A stretch of 64,000 bases of DNA from Geomonas paludis. GTDB taxonomy: Bacteria; Desulfobacterota; Desulfuromonadia; Geobacterales; Geobacteraceae. Positions 6,044 through 13,961 of the stretch are shown here, piece by piece. The notes under the pieces were generated by a model, which did not search any database, was not told the DNA's origin, and was given only the letters and a program-made list of their open reading frames with translations. Both the position numbers and the translations under genes were made by a program. How positions within the stretch are numbered: the first letter of the stretch is position 1; each line of letters starts with the position of its first letter. The stretch is from contig NZ_BLXY01000004.1 in the NCBI RefSeq assembly GCF_014193585.1, positions 124,001 to 188,000 of the forward strand, written 5' to 3'.

Positions 6044-8761
6044 CTAGCGCTGTGACTGTTTGCCGCGCACGCCCTTGTCGTCTATCACCAGTTCCAGCCC
6101 CGCTATCTCGCCCACCGCGGGGAGCTGCTGGGCCTCCTCCTGGGTGTTGCCGCCGTACCAGGTCACCTGGCCGTGGCGCTCCACCCGGAGCCGGTACATC
6201 CCCCCGGGGACCGGAGTGTGGAACTCGCCCGAGCACTCGCAGATGCGCTCGTCGGCGACGGCGGCCCCGGTGAGCGCGTCGATGGCGGTCAGCCAGGCCT
6301 GGCCGATCTTCTTCCCTTCCGGATTCCTGAGCTTGCCGGAGAACTTTCCCTGCGCCGGCGCGAGGGCGATCGAGAGCGGCGGGACCGTCCCCTCCTTCAC
6401 GGTGAGGCGGGTGGCGCTCCTGCGGTCGCTCCCCCCATACCACCGGGAGACGTGGTCCGAGTGGCTGAACAGGACGCGGTAGCTCCCGGGGGCCAGCGAC
6501 GCGATGGTGAAGGCGCCGCGGTAGTCGGTACGGGTGTCGGAGAAGGGCTCGTCTTCGCTGGCGCCGTAGACCTCGATCTTGGCGTTGGCCAGCGGCGCGC
6601 CGCCGCTGTCGGTTACCGTGCCGGTGAGGGAGATCCCCGGCTGCAGCACCGCGTCGATGCCGCTCACCGTGGCCGTCCCCGTCACCTCCACCCGCGCCGA
6701 ATCCTCGCGGCGGTATTTGCCCTTGTGCCACTGTACCGGGTACTTGGACTCGCTCTTCTCGAAGCGGATGGCGTAGCTCCCCTCGGGAAGGCCGCCGATC
6801 TTGTACTCGCCGGACAGCCCGGTGTAGGCGCTCCCCACCTCGTCCCAGGTGGCGGGGTCGTAGGCGGCAACGCTGACCGAGGTCAGGGCGGCCCCGGCGG
6901 GGTCGGTTACCTTGCCGGACAGGGCGCCGCCGGGGGCGAGCACGATGGTGATGTTCTCGGCGCCCCCCGGGGCGGTGACCTGGACCGGCTGGGGGAGTTT
7001 CGCCTCCATGTACCCCTGCTCCGTGCCGTCGGCCTTGAGCCGGTACGAGCCGGACTTCAGTCCCACGATGGTGAACTTGCCGCCTTCTTCGGTGACGGCG
7101 GATGCGCCCCTTTCCCCGGTGGCGGCATCGTTGGCGGAGACCCGCACCCGGGCCAGGCCGGCGCCGGTGCGGTCTTTGACCGTGCCCGCTATGGTGGCGC
7201 CGCGCTCCAGGACCACCTCCAGCGGCTGGGCGCCCTCCTTCCTGGAAACGGCGACCGGGGCGGCCTCGGCCCTGGTGGCGCCTTTGCCGGACCACTGGGA
7301 GAGGTAGCCCTGGGCCTCGAAGAGCACCAGGTAGCTCCCGTCCGGCACCGGCACCGAGAAGGTGCCGTCGGGTTGGGTGGCCCGGTATTCCGCACCGCCC
7401 GTCTCCTCCTTGTCGTTGGCCCGGTACACCACCACCATGGCGGGGACCGGTTCGCCGGAACTGCCGGAGACCCTGCCCGTCAGCATCACCCCCTGCTGGA
7501 GGACCTGGTTCACCCCCAGTACCATCTGCGGTGCGACCACCTCCACCGCCTGCGCTCCCTCCTTGGTCGCGGCGTCACGGTAGAAAACGGGGAGGTGCTG
7601 GCTCGAGGTGGGGCGGAAGGAAAGGTGGTAGGGGGCGGAATCGAGCCCGCTGATGACGTAGGAACCGGTCTCGTCGGTCATGGCGCTGCCGCCGCGGGCC
7701 TTGTGGTCCAGCCCCTCGGCCAGGACCAGTACCTCGGGGATGGCCTTGCCGCTCTCGTCGGTCACCATGCCGGAGATGCCCCCCGACTGGCGCAGCACCC
7801 CCTTGATGCCGGCGACGGTTGCCGGCGCGGTCACCGTGATCACGGTCGCCTCCTCCGGGTCGCTCTTGCCGTCGTGCCACTGCAGCAGGAACTTCTGGTC
7901 GCGGTCCCCGAAGGCGATCCGGTACTTGCCGCTGGCCAGGCCGTCGAGGACGAACTTGCCCGCGGAGTCGCTGCGCGCGTAGACCGGCAGGGTCTTCATG
8001 TCGCCGGCGTAGGCGACCGCGTAGATGCCGGGCAGCGCCTTGCTGCCGTCGGTCACGCTCCCCGTGATGCGCCCTCCCCTGGCGAGCACGGCGTTGATGC
8101 CGGCCACCGTCTTCCCCTTGGCGGTGTCGAGGACGGTGGGCTCGGTGGGGGACTTGCCGTGCAGCGTGGCCACGTACCCCTTGCGGGAGAAGAGCACGAT
8201 GCACTTGCCGGGGAGGATGCGCACGGTGAAGGCGCCCTTTTCGTCGCTTCTGCCGTCGCTGACCGTCGGGCCCTGCTCCGAGCCGCTGTTCTGGATCACG
8301 GTGACCCAGGCCCCGGAGAGCGCGGTCCCCTCGGTGGAGGTGACCCGGCCGGTGATGAGCGCGCCCGCCTCGGAGAGTTTGCCGTCGATCCCCTGTACCT
8401 TGTCGCCGCTGACCGTCAACTCGGCGCAGTCGTCCTTGAGCTGTTTGCCGCCGTGCCAGGACGACTCCTGTTCCTTGCCGCTGAAGCGGACCCGGTAGCA
8501 GCCGTCGGCCAGTCCCTTGATCTGGTACTCGCCCAACTGGTCCGTGACGGCCGAGCCGGCCAGGGTGTCGTCGGCGGCACAGGGATAGGCCTCCGCGTCG
8601 GCGCCGTAGATCGGGGTCCCCGCTTCGTCGGTGACCCTTCCCGCGATGGCGCCGGCGGCCTTGGTGGCGCCCTCTTTCTGCGCGGCGGGGGCGGGGTGAG
8701 GGGCGGCTACCTGGAGCAGGAAAAACAGCACGGCGACTGCCAGTTTCAGCAACTTGATCAT
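6044..8761 (-). CDS. Exported protein with nine carboxypeptidase-regulatory-like repeats
   Basis: The 905-residue product has a signal peptide (about 1-27) and then roughly nine beta-sandwich repeats of about 90-95 residues. Each opens with a G-x-I/L-[TSA]-G-x-V turn (for example GAIAGRVTDEAG, GRITGSVTD, GALSGKVTDPAG) and often carries a W-[HY]-[GDK]-GK motif near its end. This is the CarboxypepD_reg / Cna-B-like pattern, usually adhesive or structural. No catalytic domain or C-terminal membrane anchor is visible, so it is probably periplasmic, surface bound or secreted. The ATG at 8761 is preferred over the ATG directly before it because GGAGGA would otherwise abut the start. Confidence 0.8.
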   Translation of the reverse strand: MIKLLKLAVAVLFFLLQVAAPHPAPAAQKEGATKAAGAIAGRVTDEAGTPIYGADAEAYPCAADDTLAGSAVTDQLGEYQIKGLADGCYRVRFSGKEQESSWHGGKQLKDDCAELTVSGDKVQGIDGKLSEAGALITGRVTSTEGTALSGAWVTVIQNSGSEQGPTVSDGRSDEKGAFTVRILPGKCIVLFSRKGYVATLHGKSPTEPTVLDTAKGKTVAGINAVLARGGRITGSVTDGSKALPGIYAVAYAGDMKTLPVYARSDSAGKFVLDGLASGKYRIAFGDRDQKFLLQWHDGKSDPEEATVITVTAPATVAGIKGVLRQSGGISGMVTDESGKAIPEVLVLAEGLDHKARGGSAMTDETGSYVISGLDSAPYHLSFRPTSSQHLPVFYRDAATKEGAQAVEVVAPQMVLGVNQVLQQGVMLTGRVSGSSGEPVPAMVVVYRANDKEETGGAEYRATQPDGTFSVPVPDGSYLVLFEAQGYLSQWSGKGATRAEAAPVAVSRKEGAQPLEVVLERGATIAGTVKDRTGAGLARVRVSANDAATGERGASAVTEEGGKFTIVGLKSGSYRLKADGTEQGYMEAKLPQPVQVTAPGGAENITIVLAPGGALSGKVTDPAGAALTSVSVAAYDPATWDEVGSAYTGLSGEYKIGGLPEGSYAIRFEKSESKYPVQWHKGKYRREDSARVEVTGTATVSGIDAVLQPGISLTGTVTDSGGAPLANAKIEVYGASEDEPFSDTRTDYRGAFTIASLAPGSYRVLFSHSDHVSRWYGGSDRRSATRLTVKEGTVPPLSIALAPAQGKFSGKLRNPEGKKIGQAWLTAIDALTGAAVADERICECSGEFHTPVPGGMYRLRVERHGQVTWYGGNTQEEAQQLPAVGEIAGLELVIDDKGVRGKQSQR

Positions 8762-8797
8762 CATTCCTCCGGATCGGTGACGGCTGCGGTGCAGCGG

Positions 8798-8826
8798 AAT
8801 ATATGGCAATGTTCAGTCCTTGTAAA
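8798..8826 (-). promoter_or_regulatory. Sigma-70 promoter of the repeat-protein gene
   Basis: Minus strand: TTTACA, 17 bases, TATATT, ending about 37 bases before the start at 8761. It is identical in both hexamers to the promoter at 3055. Confidence 0.65.
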
Positions 8827-8886
8827 TTAAAAAGTTTTACATTAACCGCGGCGCCCCGGGGCCGGCACGGGCAGGGAAATTAATGT

Positions 8887-8916
8887 TTGTTGAATGCCCG
8901 GCTGCCGTGCTATGCT
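8887..8916 (+). promoter_or_regulatory. Weak promoter candidate for the cysteine synthase gene
   Basis: TTGTTG, 18 bases, TATGCT. An 11-base direct repeat (GCTGCCGTGCT) overlaps the -10 and recurs directly after it; its role is unknown. Confidence 0.3.
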
Positions 8917-8974
8917 GCCGTGCTGTCCGGCAAACCGGCATAGTCTGATTTCTTGATGAAAGCGAGGGCATGCA

Positions 8975-9892
8975 TTGAAAGGGCAAAGCTTGATACAATC
9001 CATCGGCTCCACGCCGCTGATCGAGATCGACTCACTCTGTGACAATCCCGCCGTGCGCATCATGGCCAAGCTGGAGGGGAGCAACCCCGGCGGCTCCGTC
9101 AAGGACCGCCCGGCCCGCCACATGATCCTGGCCGCCGAGAAGAGCGGCGAACTGACCGTGGACAAGGTGATCCTGGAGCCTACCTCGGGCAACACCGGCA
9201 TCGCCCTGGCCATGATCGCCGCGGCGAGGGGATACCGCATCAAGCTGGTGATGCCGGCCTGCGTCAGCATGGAGCGCCGCAGCGTGCTGGAGGCCTACGG
9301 CGCCGAGATCGTCCTTTCCCCCGGCTGCGAGGCGACCGACGGCGCCATCCGGTTGGCGCACAAGATCTTCGAGGAGCACCCCGGGAAGTACTACATGCCC
9401 AACCAGTACGCGAACCCCAACAACGTCCTCGCCCACTACGAGACCACCGGGCCGGAGATCTGGCGGCAGACCGGCGGCGCCGTGACCCACATGGTGGCGG
9501 GCATGGGAACCGGCGGCACGCTCATGGGGCTGTCCCGTTATTTCCGCGAGACGGCGCCGCAGGTCCAGGTGGTGGGCGTCGAGCCGGTGCTGGGGCACAA
9601 GATCCAGGGGCTCAAGAACATGCAGGAGGCCATCGTCCCTCCCATCTACGACCCGACCGCCTACCACCGCAAACTCGTGGTTGAGGACGACGACGCCTTC
9701 GAAACGGCGCGGCTCCTCGCGGCGCAGCACGGCATCTTCTGCGGCATGTCCGGCGGGGCCGCCGTGTTCGGCGCGCTCAAGCTGGCCAGGGAGCTGGAGT
9801 CGGGGACCATCGTGGTGATCCTCCCCGACCGCGGCGACCGCTACCTGAGCACCAACCTGTTCAAGTCCATGTGTGCGCAGTGCCCGCCGTAG
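8975..9892 (+). CDS. Cysteine synthase / PLP-dependent beta-synthase
   Basis: The 305-residue fold-type II PLP enzyme shows the Schiff-base lysine in NPGGSVKDRPA (about residue 43), the substrate loop TSGNTG, the phosphate-binding GTGGT, and GMSGGAAV near the end. These mark an O-acetylserine sulfhydrylase, making cysteine from O-acetylserine and sulfide; the PGGSVKDR form is closer to CysM/CBS enzymes than to CysK. The protein ends in CAQCPP, a CxxC pair that could be redox active or bind metal. No in-frame ATG lies nearby, so TTG at 8975, six bases after GAGGG, is the likely start. It is monocistronic and is followed by a strong terminator. Confidence 0.88.
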   Translation: MKGQSLIQSIGSTPLIEIDSLCDNPAVRIMAKLEGSNPGGSVKDRPARHMILAAEKSGELTVDKVILEPTSGNTGIALAMIAAARGYRIKLVMPACVSMERRSVLEAYGAEIVLSPGCEATDGAIRLAHKIFEEHPGKYYMPNQYANPNNVLAHYETTGPEIWRQTGGAVTHMVAGMGTGGTLMGLSRYFRETAPQVQVVGVEPVLGHKIQGLKNMQEAIVPPIYDPTAYHRKLVVEDDDAFETARLLAAQHGIFCGMSGGAAVFGALKLARELESGTIVVILPDRGDRYLSTNLFKSMCAQCPP

Positions 9893-9927
9893 CCCGGACG
9901 GCGCAACCTGAAGCTACCCGAAACGAA

Positions 9928-9966
9928 GAAGCCCCGCGGCAGCACCAGCCGGCGGGGCTTTTTTTG
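9928..9966 (+). terminator. Rho-independent terminator
   Basis: AAGCCCCGC pairs with GCGGGGCTT, with an inner GGC/GCC extension, followed by seven Ts. It lies about 35 bases after the cysteine synthase stop. Confidence 0.9.
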
Positions 9967-10004
9967 TTGGTCGCGAGACTGCCACCTGTGCATGTCCCCA
10001 GCAG

Positions 10005-10125
10005 TTCTCCCCTCGCCCTCCGGGAGAGGGGCGGGGGTGAGGGCGTCGCCTTGAGCAATACCCTCATTTTCGCGGGCAACGCCCTCATCCGCCCTTCGGG
10101 CACCTTCTCCCGGGGGGAGAAGGGG
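10005..10125. repeat. Family A palindromic repeat, diverged copy 3
   Basis: The left arm CCCTCGCCCTCCGGGAGAGG and a right arm with CCTTCTCCCGGGGGGAGAAG are present. The right arm carries an extra GCCCTTCGGGCACC, so this copy is rearranged relative to copies 1, 2 and 5. Confidence 0.7.
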
Positions 10126-10212
10126 TGCCGGCGGGGAGTAAAAGTGTTCAAGTCCGGGACCGGTTCGGCCGATACGCACCGTATTGGCTCAAAACCGTAA
10201 GGAGGGTAGGGT

Positions 10213-10851
10213 ATGGAAATTTCGACCACGCGCAGCGCGACCGCTCTTCCCCTTGCCGCCACACAGCAGGCAAGCGCCTCCGTTTCAGCTAAGACACCCG
10301 CGGCCCGGACGGGCACGGACCAGGTAACGGTCTCGGACCAGGCACTGGCCTCGTCCAGGCAGGCGACGGCGGATGCATCTGCCGCATCGGACAGCACGCT
10401 GCAGATGCTGGGAGAGCTCCTGAACCAGGTGACCGGCAGCACCGTGCGGCAGTTGAGCTACCAGGAAACGGAGCTTGCGGCCGAGTCCGCCTCGCTCTCG
10501 TTCAGCGGGTCCATCGCCACCCGGGACGGCAAGAGCGTGGGCTTCGATCTGCAGCTTCAATACGACCACGTCGCCGTGCAACAGCACTCCGCCACCTTCC
10601 AATCCGGCGCGGACGGTCTTTCCCTCAGCTACCAGGGGGACGCGGCGGAGCTCACCAGCAGGAGCTTCAGCTTCTCCCTCTCGGCCGGCGCGGACAGCCA
10701 GGCCGTGACCGGCAAAGGCGTGTTCCGGCTCAACGACGAGGTGAGCCACATCGCCAAGGAGATGAAGCCGCTGGTGAAGGAATTCATGGCCGCCACCGGC
10801 GCCCACGGCGGGTGGGGCGAGGTGAACCGCCTGCTGCGCTCCACCGTCTGA
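10213..10851 (+). CDS. Hypothetical protein, function unknown
   Basis: The 212-residue protein has no signal peptide or membrane segment. Residues 1-70 are Ala/Ser/Thr-rich and probably disordered, with a TDQVTVSDQAL motif. Residues 75-170 alternate polar and hydrophobic positions as expected for a beta-rich domain (SLSFSGSIATRDGKSVGFDLQLQYD, SFSFSLSAGAD). The end is helical. I recall similar 'oxidised-looking beta' hypothetical proteins with an ATxDGxxxxFDL motif in other proteobacteria, but no function is known to me. The ATG follows AAGGAGGG, and a strong terminator follows the stop, so it is a real single-gene unit. Confidence 0.7.
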   Translation: MEISTTRSATALPLAATQQASASVSAKTPAARTGTDQVTVSDQALASSRQATADASAASDSTLQMLGELLNQVTGSTVRQLSYQETELAAESASLSFSGSIATRDGKSVGFDLQLQYDHVAVQQHSATFQSGADGLSLSYQGDAAELTSRSFSFSLSAGADSQAVTGKGVFRLNDEVSHIAKEMKPLVKEFMAATGAHGGWGEVNRLLRSTV

Positions 10852-10877
10852 GCGGTGGGCCGCAGCTTTGCAACACC

Positions 10878-10911
10878 GAAGCCCCGGGTCCAGCCCCGGG
10901 GCTTCTTGTTT
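10878..10911 (+). terminator. Rho-independent terminator
   Basis: GAAGCCCCGG and CCGGGGCTTC form a 10-bp stem with a short loop, followed by TTGTTT, 26 bases after the hypothetical gene. Confidence 0.85.
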
Positions 10912-11017
10912 CTCATGACCCGAGACGCTCCTTCCACTTTCATGAGAGTTTTGGTACAATGAATTCGTCTCACAACCGGAGGCCAGCCGCTTCACTGGCC
11001 AAGGAACGAGGCGCACG

Positions 11018-11896
11018 ATGAAACCCCTGCTGCGCACACTCTGCACCCTGCTGATTCTCCTCGGCACCGCCGCCCTTCCCTCTTTTGCCGCCGACAAGAT
11101 CCGATCCCTGTGTGAGCTCCATTACCCGACCGACTACCTCTACGAGTGGGACTGCGTCAAGGTCACCGGCAAGGACACCCCGTACAAGATCTTCGGCAAA
11201 CAGTGGCAGGACGGCCTGCGCTTCAACCGCATGGACCGGCGCCATTTCCTGGCCGGGATGTCGGTCAAGGTCCCGAGACACATGGAGGACATCAGGGATT
11301 TCAACCCGATGCCCCCCCTCTACTACGAGGCCGAGAAGGAGCCGCAGTTGATCCTCATCGACCAGAACGAGATGTTCCTGGGCGCCTACGAGTTCGGCGT
11401 GCTGGTCTTTTCCGCTCCCGTCGCGGTGGGGGTGGACGAGTACCGCCTCAAAAACGGCAGCTACCGGGTCGACAGCGTGGACCCGGTGCACGAGTCGAGC
11501 CTCTACCCGGTGGAGGGGACCGACCGGCCCTACCCGATGCACTACGGCCTGCGCTTCCACGTCGACAAGAGGGACGACGGCTGGACTTCCTACTGGATCC
11601 ACGGCCGCGACCTCCCCGGTTACCCCGCCTCGCACGGCTGCATCGGGCTCACCGACGAGGAGATGCAGCTGGCGTATTACGGCGAGCCCGCCAAGCCCCT
11701 GCTCATGGACGCGAAGAAGCTGTACCAGTGGGCGGTGGGGAACCGGGACACCGGCGCCCTGCAGAGACTGCGCGGACCGGCGGTCATCATCATGGGCGAG
11801 CCGCAGGTGCCGCCCGAACAGCTGCGGCCGGTCTCCTCGTCCACCGTGGTGTCGCCTGCCCAGGCCGGGGCGCCGGGGCGGGCGCCGGGGCGGTGA
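11018..11896 (+). CDS. L,D-transpeptidase family protein (YkuD domain)
   Basis: The 292-residue protein has a signal peptide (about 1-24, ending SFAA). A YkuD domain follows at about 105-235, starting LILIDQNEMFLGAYEFGVLVF and ending with the catalytic signature: His in WIHGRDLPG and the nucleophile in SHGCIGL. Such enzymes make 3-3 cross-links in peptidoglycan or attach proteins to it, in the periplasm. About 50 C-terminal residues are Pro/Ala-rich and lack conserved features. A TACAAT -10-like hexamer lies at 10955-10960. The gene has no operon partner. Whether it cross-links or anchors cannot be told. Confidence 0.87.
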   Translation: MKPLLRTLCTLLILLGTAALPSFAADKIRSLCELHYPTDYLYEWDCVKVTGKDTPYKIFGKQWQDGLRFNRMDRRHFLAGMSVKVPRHMEDIRDFNPMPPLYYEAEKEPQLILIDQNEMFLGAYEFGVLVFSAPVAVGVDEYRLKNGSYRVDSVDPVHESSLYPVEGTDRPYPMHYGLRFHVDKRDDGWTSYWIHGRDLPGYPASHGCIGLTDEEMQLAYYGEPAKPLLMDAKKLYQWAVGNRDTGALQRLRGPAVIIMGEPQVPPEQLRPVSSSTVVSPAQAGAPGRAPGR

Positions 11897-12133
11897 CCCG
11901 TTGCCGGAAAAAATCCTCTCCCCCTGTCCATTTCCCGTTTCCGGTGTATATTCTCATGGTGCCCATTTTCCGGGGCGCCGTTCCCTGCAGCAGCAGTCGT
12001 CACGTCTCTTGATCATTTGATCAGTCTTTCCAACATCGATCCGAGTTCGCAGCCAGCAGTCTCGACCTTTCCGGCCGAGCGTGTCGACGCGTCCGCACTG
12101 GACCGAAATAACGTCACCAGCGAGGGTACTAAG

Positions 12134-12421
12134 ATGATCGTCAAACGCGGCAGCGTGGTGAGTCATGCATTGGCACAGCAATGGGGTACCGGCAAGGTGG
12201 TCGAGGTTGACGAAGTCCGGGCGACCATCCGCTTCAGCGACGGCACGGTCAGGAAGATCATTTCCTCGCACTTCGACGATCTCCATCCCGCTGACCCGGC
12301 CAGCTACCTCCCCCCGGTGAAGAAGACGCAGAAGGGGAGGGGAAAGGGGCGCACGGGGCTTCCTCGCGCCAAAACGCCCCGCCCCAAGAAAGCGGCGGCC
12401 CCGGCGCCGGTGCAGCCGTGA
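12134..12421 (+). CDS. DUF3553-like small basic protein
   Basis: The 95-residue protein has an SH3-like N-terminal half (KRGSVVSHALAQQWGTGKVV...VRATIRFSDGTVRKI) matching the DUF3553/CarD-type 'tudor' pattern of a W-G-x-G-x-V turn followed by short strands. The C-terminal half is a Lys/Pro/Ala-rich tail (KKTQKGRGKGR, RAKTPRPKKAAA) that could bind nucleic acid. ATG 12134 is preferred because GAGGG sits just upstream; a longer frame to 12017 has no ribosome site. Binding to DNA, RNA or RNA polymerase is inferred only from fold and charge. Confidence 0.6.
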   Translation: MIVKRGSVVSHALAQQWGTGKVVEVDEVRATIRFSDGTVRKIISSHFDDLHPADPASYLPPVKKTQKGRGKGRTGLPRAKTPRPKKAAAPAPVQP

Positions 12422-12492
12422 CGGGGTGACCACTGCGCGCCCGCGCCGGAGGCGACGTCCGCGGCCAGTGCTCGAGCGGGAATAATTGTCGC

Positions 12493-12520
12493 TTGCCACG
12501 CCGGGAAATGCCGTCATAAT
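12493..12520 (+). promoter_or_regulatory. Candidate promoter of the small zinc-ribbon gene
   Basis: TTGCCA, 16 bases, CATAAT, about 48 bases before the ATG at 12569. Confidence 0.45.
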
Positions 12521-12568
12521 CTCTCTCATGAGATCAGCGACCGCAGCTGCCGCGGGAGGAGGAGAGCC

Positions 12569-12793
12569 ATGAAATGCCCGGTATGTAAGAACCATGCGCA
12601 GGTCGACACCAATCTGGACTCGGAAGGTTTCCACGAAGGGATCACGGAATGCAGCGTCTGCGGCGCGGTCTGGTCCGCCAACCACGGCGTGGTCGAGATC
12701 GTCAAGGACCCCCAGGACCACTCCTTTCTCCAGGCCTCCAGTGAGTGCGTCGAGGGGGACGACTACAGCCTGAACATGGACGGCAAACCCTAG
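12569..12793 (+). CDS. Small zinc-ribbon protein
   Basis: The 74-residue protein contains CPVC (residues 3-6) and CSVCG (about 29-33), the two knuckles of a zinc ribbon, followed by an acidic tail. It has no export signal. The ribosome site GGAGGAGGAG is strong, and a promoter candidate lies directly upstream. No family name beyond zinc ribbon can be given; a role as metal-bound scaffold or transcription accessory is speculation. Confidence 0.65.
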   Translation: MKCPVCKNHAQVDTNLDSEGFHEGITECSVCGAVWSANHGVVEIVKDPQDHSFLQASSECVEGDDYSLNMDGKP

Positions 12794-12833
12794 CGTCCCA
12801 CAGCCCCCTGTCCCGCCACCCGAGATCCCCCAG

Positions 12834-12948
12834 AAGGGACTGGCTCCGTCAGGTGCCTGTCCCTCTCGCGGAACGCTCCATTCAGCTCAACCAGACAATC
12901 ACAACAATCCCAACCAAGGGGACAGGCACCTGGCGGAGCCAGTCCCCT
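12834..12948. repeat. Family B palindromic intergenic repeat, copy 1
   Basis: The left arm GGGACTGGCTCCGTCAGGTG followed by CCTGTCCC is repeated in inverted orientation on the right as GGGGACAGGCACC...GGAGCCAGTCCCC, with a core of about 55 bases. Copies recur at 31202 and, rearranged, at 42018. Confidence 0.85.
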
Positions 12949-13072
12949 CCCTCCTTGGTGCCTTTTCCCTCATACTTTTCGCAACTCCTCTCCCGCCGGC
13001 GCCGGTACCGTTGACATCGCCGTTTGATGTATCGTACCCTGAGCAGGTTGTCCGGACCCAGGGGGAGAAGTG

Positions 13073-13960
13073 ATGAAAACCTTCAGCATCATCGGTTGCG
13101 GCGCCGTCGGCAAGACCGTGGGGCGCCTGCTGCAACAGTCGGGAGCCGTGCAGGTCCAGGACATCCTGACCCGCTCTGCGGCGAGCGCGCAGGCCGCGGC
13201 CGGGTTCATCGGCGCGGGGCGACCGGTGGCCGGCTTCGACCAACTTGCGCGCGCCGACCTGTACCTGGTCGCCAGTCCCGACGACGCCATCGCCGCCTGT
13301 GCCCGGGCACTGTGCCGCGCCGACCTTCTCGACCCGGACACCACGGTGTGCCACCTGAGCGGGTCGCTGGGGAGCGATCTCCTCTACCCGGTCAAGGAAC
13401 TGGGGGCGCAGGTGGCGAGCGTGCACCCGGTGAAGAGCTTCGCCGATCCTGCCGTCTGTGTCGGGGATTTCGCCGGGACCTGGTGCGGCATCGAGGGGGA
13501 CCCGCAGGCGCGGGAGTTCCTGGCGGAGCTTTTCGGCGCCATCGGCGGCAGGGTCTTCCCCATCGACCCGCGTTTCAAGACCGTCTACCACGCCGGCTCC
13601 GTGCTGGTCTGCAACTACCTCACCGCACTCATGGAGGCGGGGCTTCGGGCCTTTCACAAGGGGGGAGTGCCCCGCGACACCGCGCTCTCGGTGATGGAGC
13701 CGCTGGTGCGCGGCACGGTGGACAATATCTTTCGCGCCGGCACCGCCCGCGCCCTGACCGGACCCATCGCCCGCGGCGACGCCGGGGTGGTGGAGCGGCA
13801 ACTGGACGCGCTGGACGGCTTCGACGCCGACCTCGCGCTCATCTACCGCGCCCTGGGGCGGGTTGCCGTGGAACTGTCGCGCGAGCGCGGCCAGGCATCG
13901 GCACCCGGGCTGGCCGCTATCGAGGAACTACTGGCAGCACGAAAGGCAGGAGCTTCGTAA
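13073..13960 (+). CDS. Rossmann-like and DUF2520 domain protein
   Basis: The 295-residue protein opens with a dinucleotide-binding motif, FSIIGCGAVGKTVG (GxGxxG), and a Rossmann-like domain to about residue 125. A helical C-terminal domain follows (VYHAGSVLVCNYLTALMEAG onward), as in DUF2520 proteins that resemble ketopantoate reductase or prephenate/pyrroline reductases. It is probably an NAD(P)-dependent oxidoreductase of unknown substrate. A GTG codon precedes the ATG at 13073; the ATG is better spaced from GGGGGAGA. The next gene, a histidine kinase, starts one base after its stop, so the two are co-transcribed. A functional link is not obvious. Confidence 0.78.
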   Translation: MKTFSIIGCGAVGKTVGRLLQQSGAVQVQDILTRSAASAQAAAGFIGAGRPVAGFDQLARADLYLVASPDDAIAACARALCRADLLDPDTTVCHLSGSLGSDLLYPVKELGAQVASVHPVKSFADPAVCVGDFAGTWCGIEGDPQAREFLAELFGAIGGRVFPIDPRFKTVYHAGSVLVCNYLTALMEAGLRAFHKGGVPRDTALSVMEPLVRGTVDNIFRAGTARALTGPIARGDAGVVERQLDALDGFDADLALIYRALGRVAVELSRERGQASAPGLAAIEELLAARKAGAS

Positions 13961-13961
13961 C

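Larger units (their letters stand above)
9893..10212. other. Intergenic region with terminator and family A repeat
   Basis: This 320-base gap holds the terminator of the cysteine synthase gene (9928-9966) and a diverged family A repeat (about 10005-10125). About 80 bases then lead into the next gene's ribosome site AAGGAGGG. Nothing else is recognised. Confidence 0.7.

Noticed and set aside
6173-8830. An 885-codon plus-strand frame opposite the nine-repeat protein
   Set aside because: It lacks a ribosome site and any recognisable motif, and mirrors the third-position GC bias of the real minus-strand gene.
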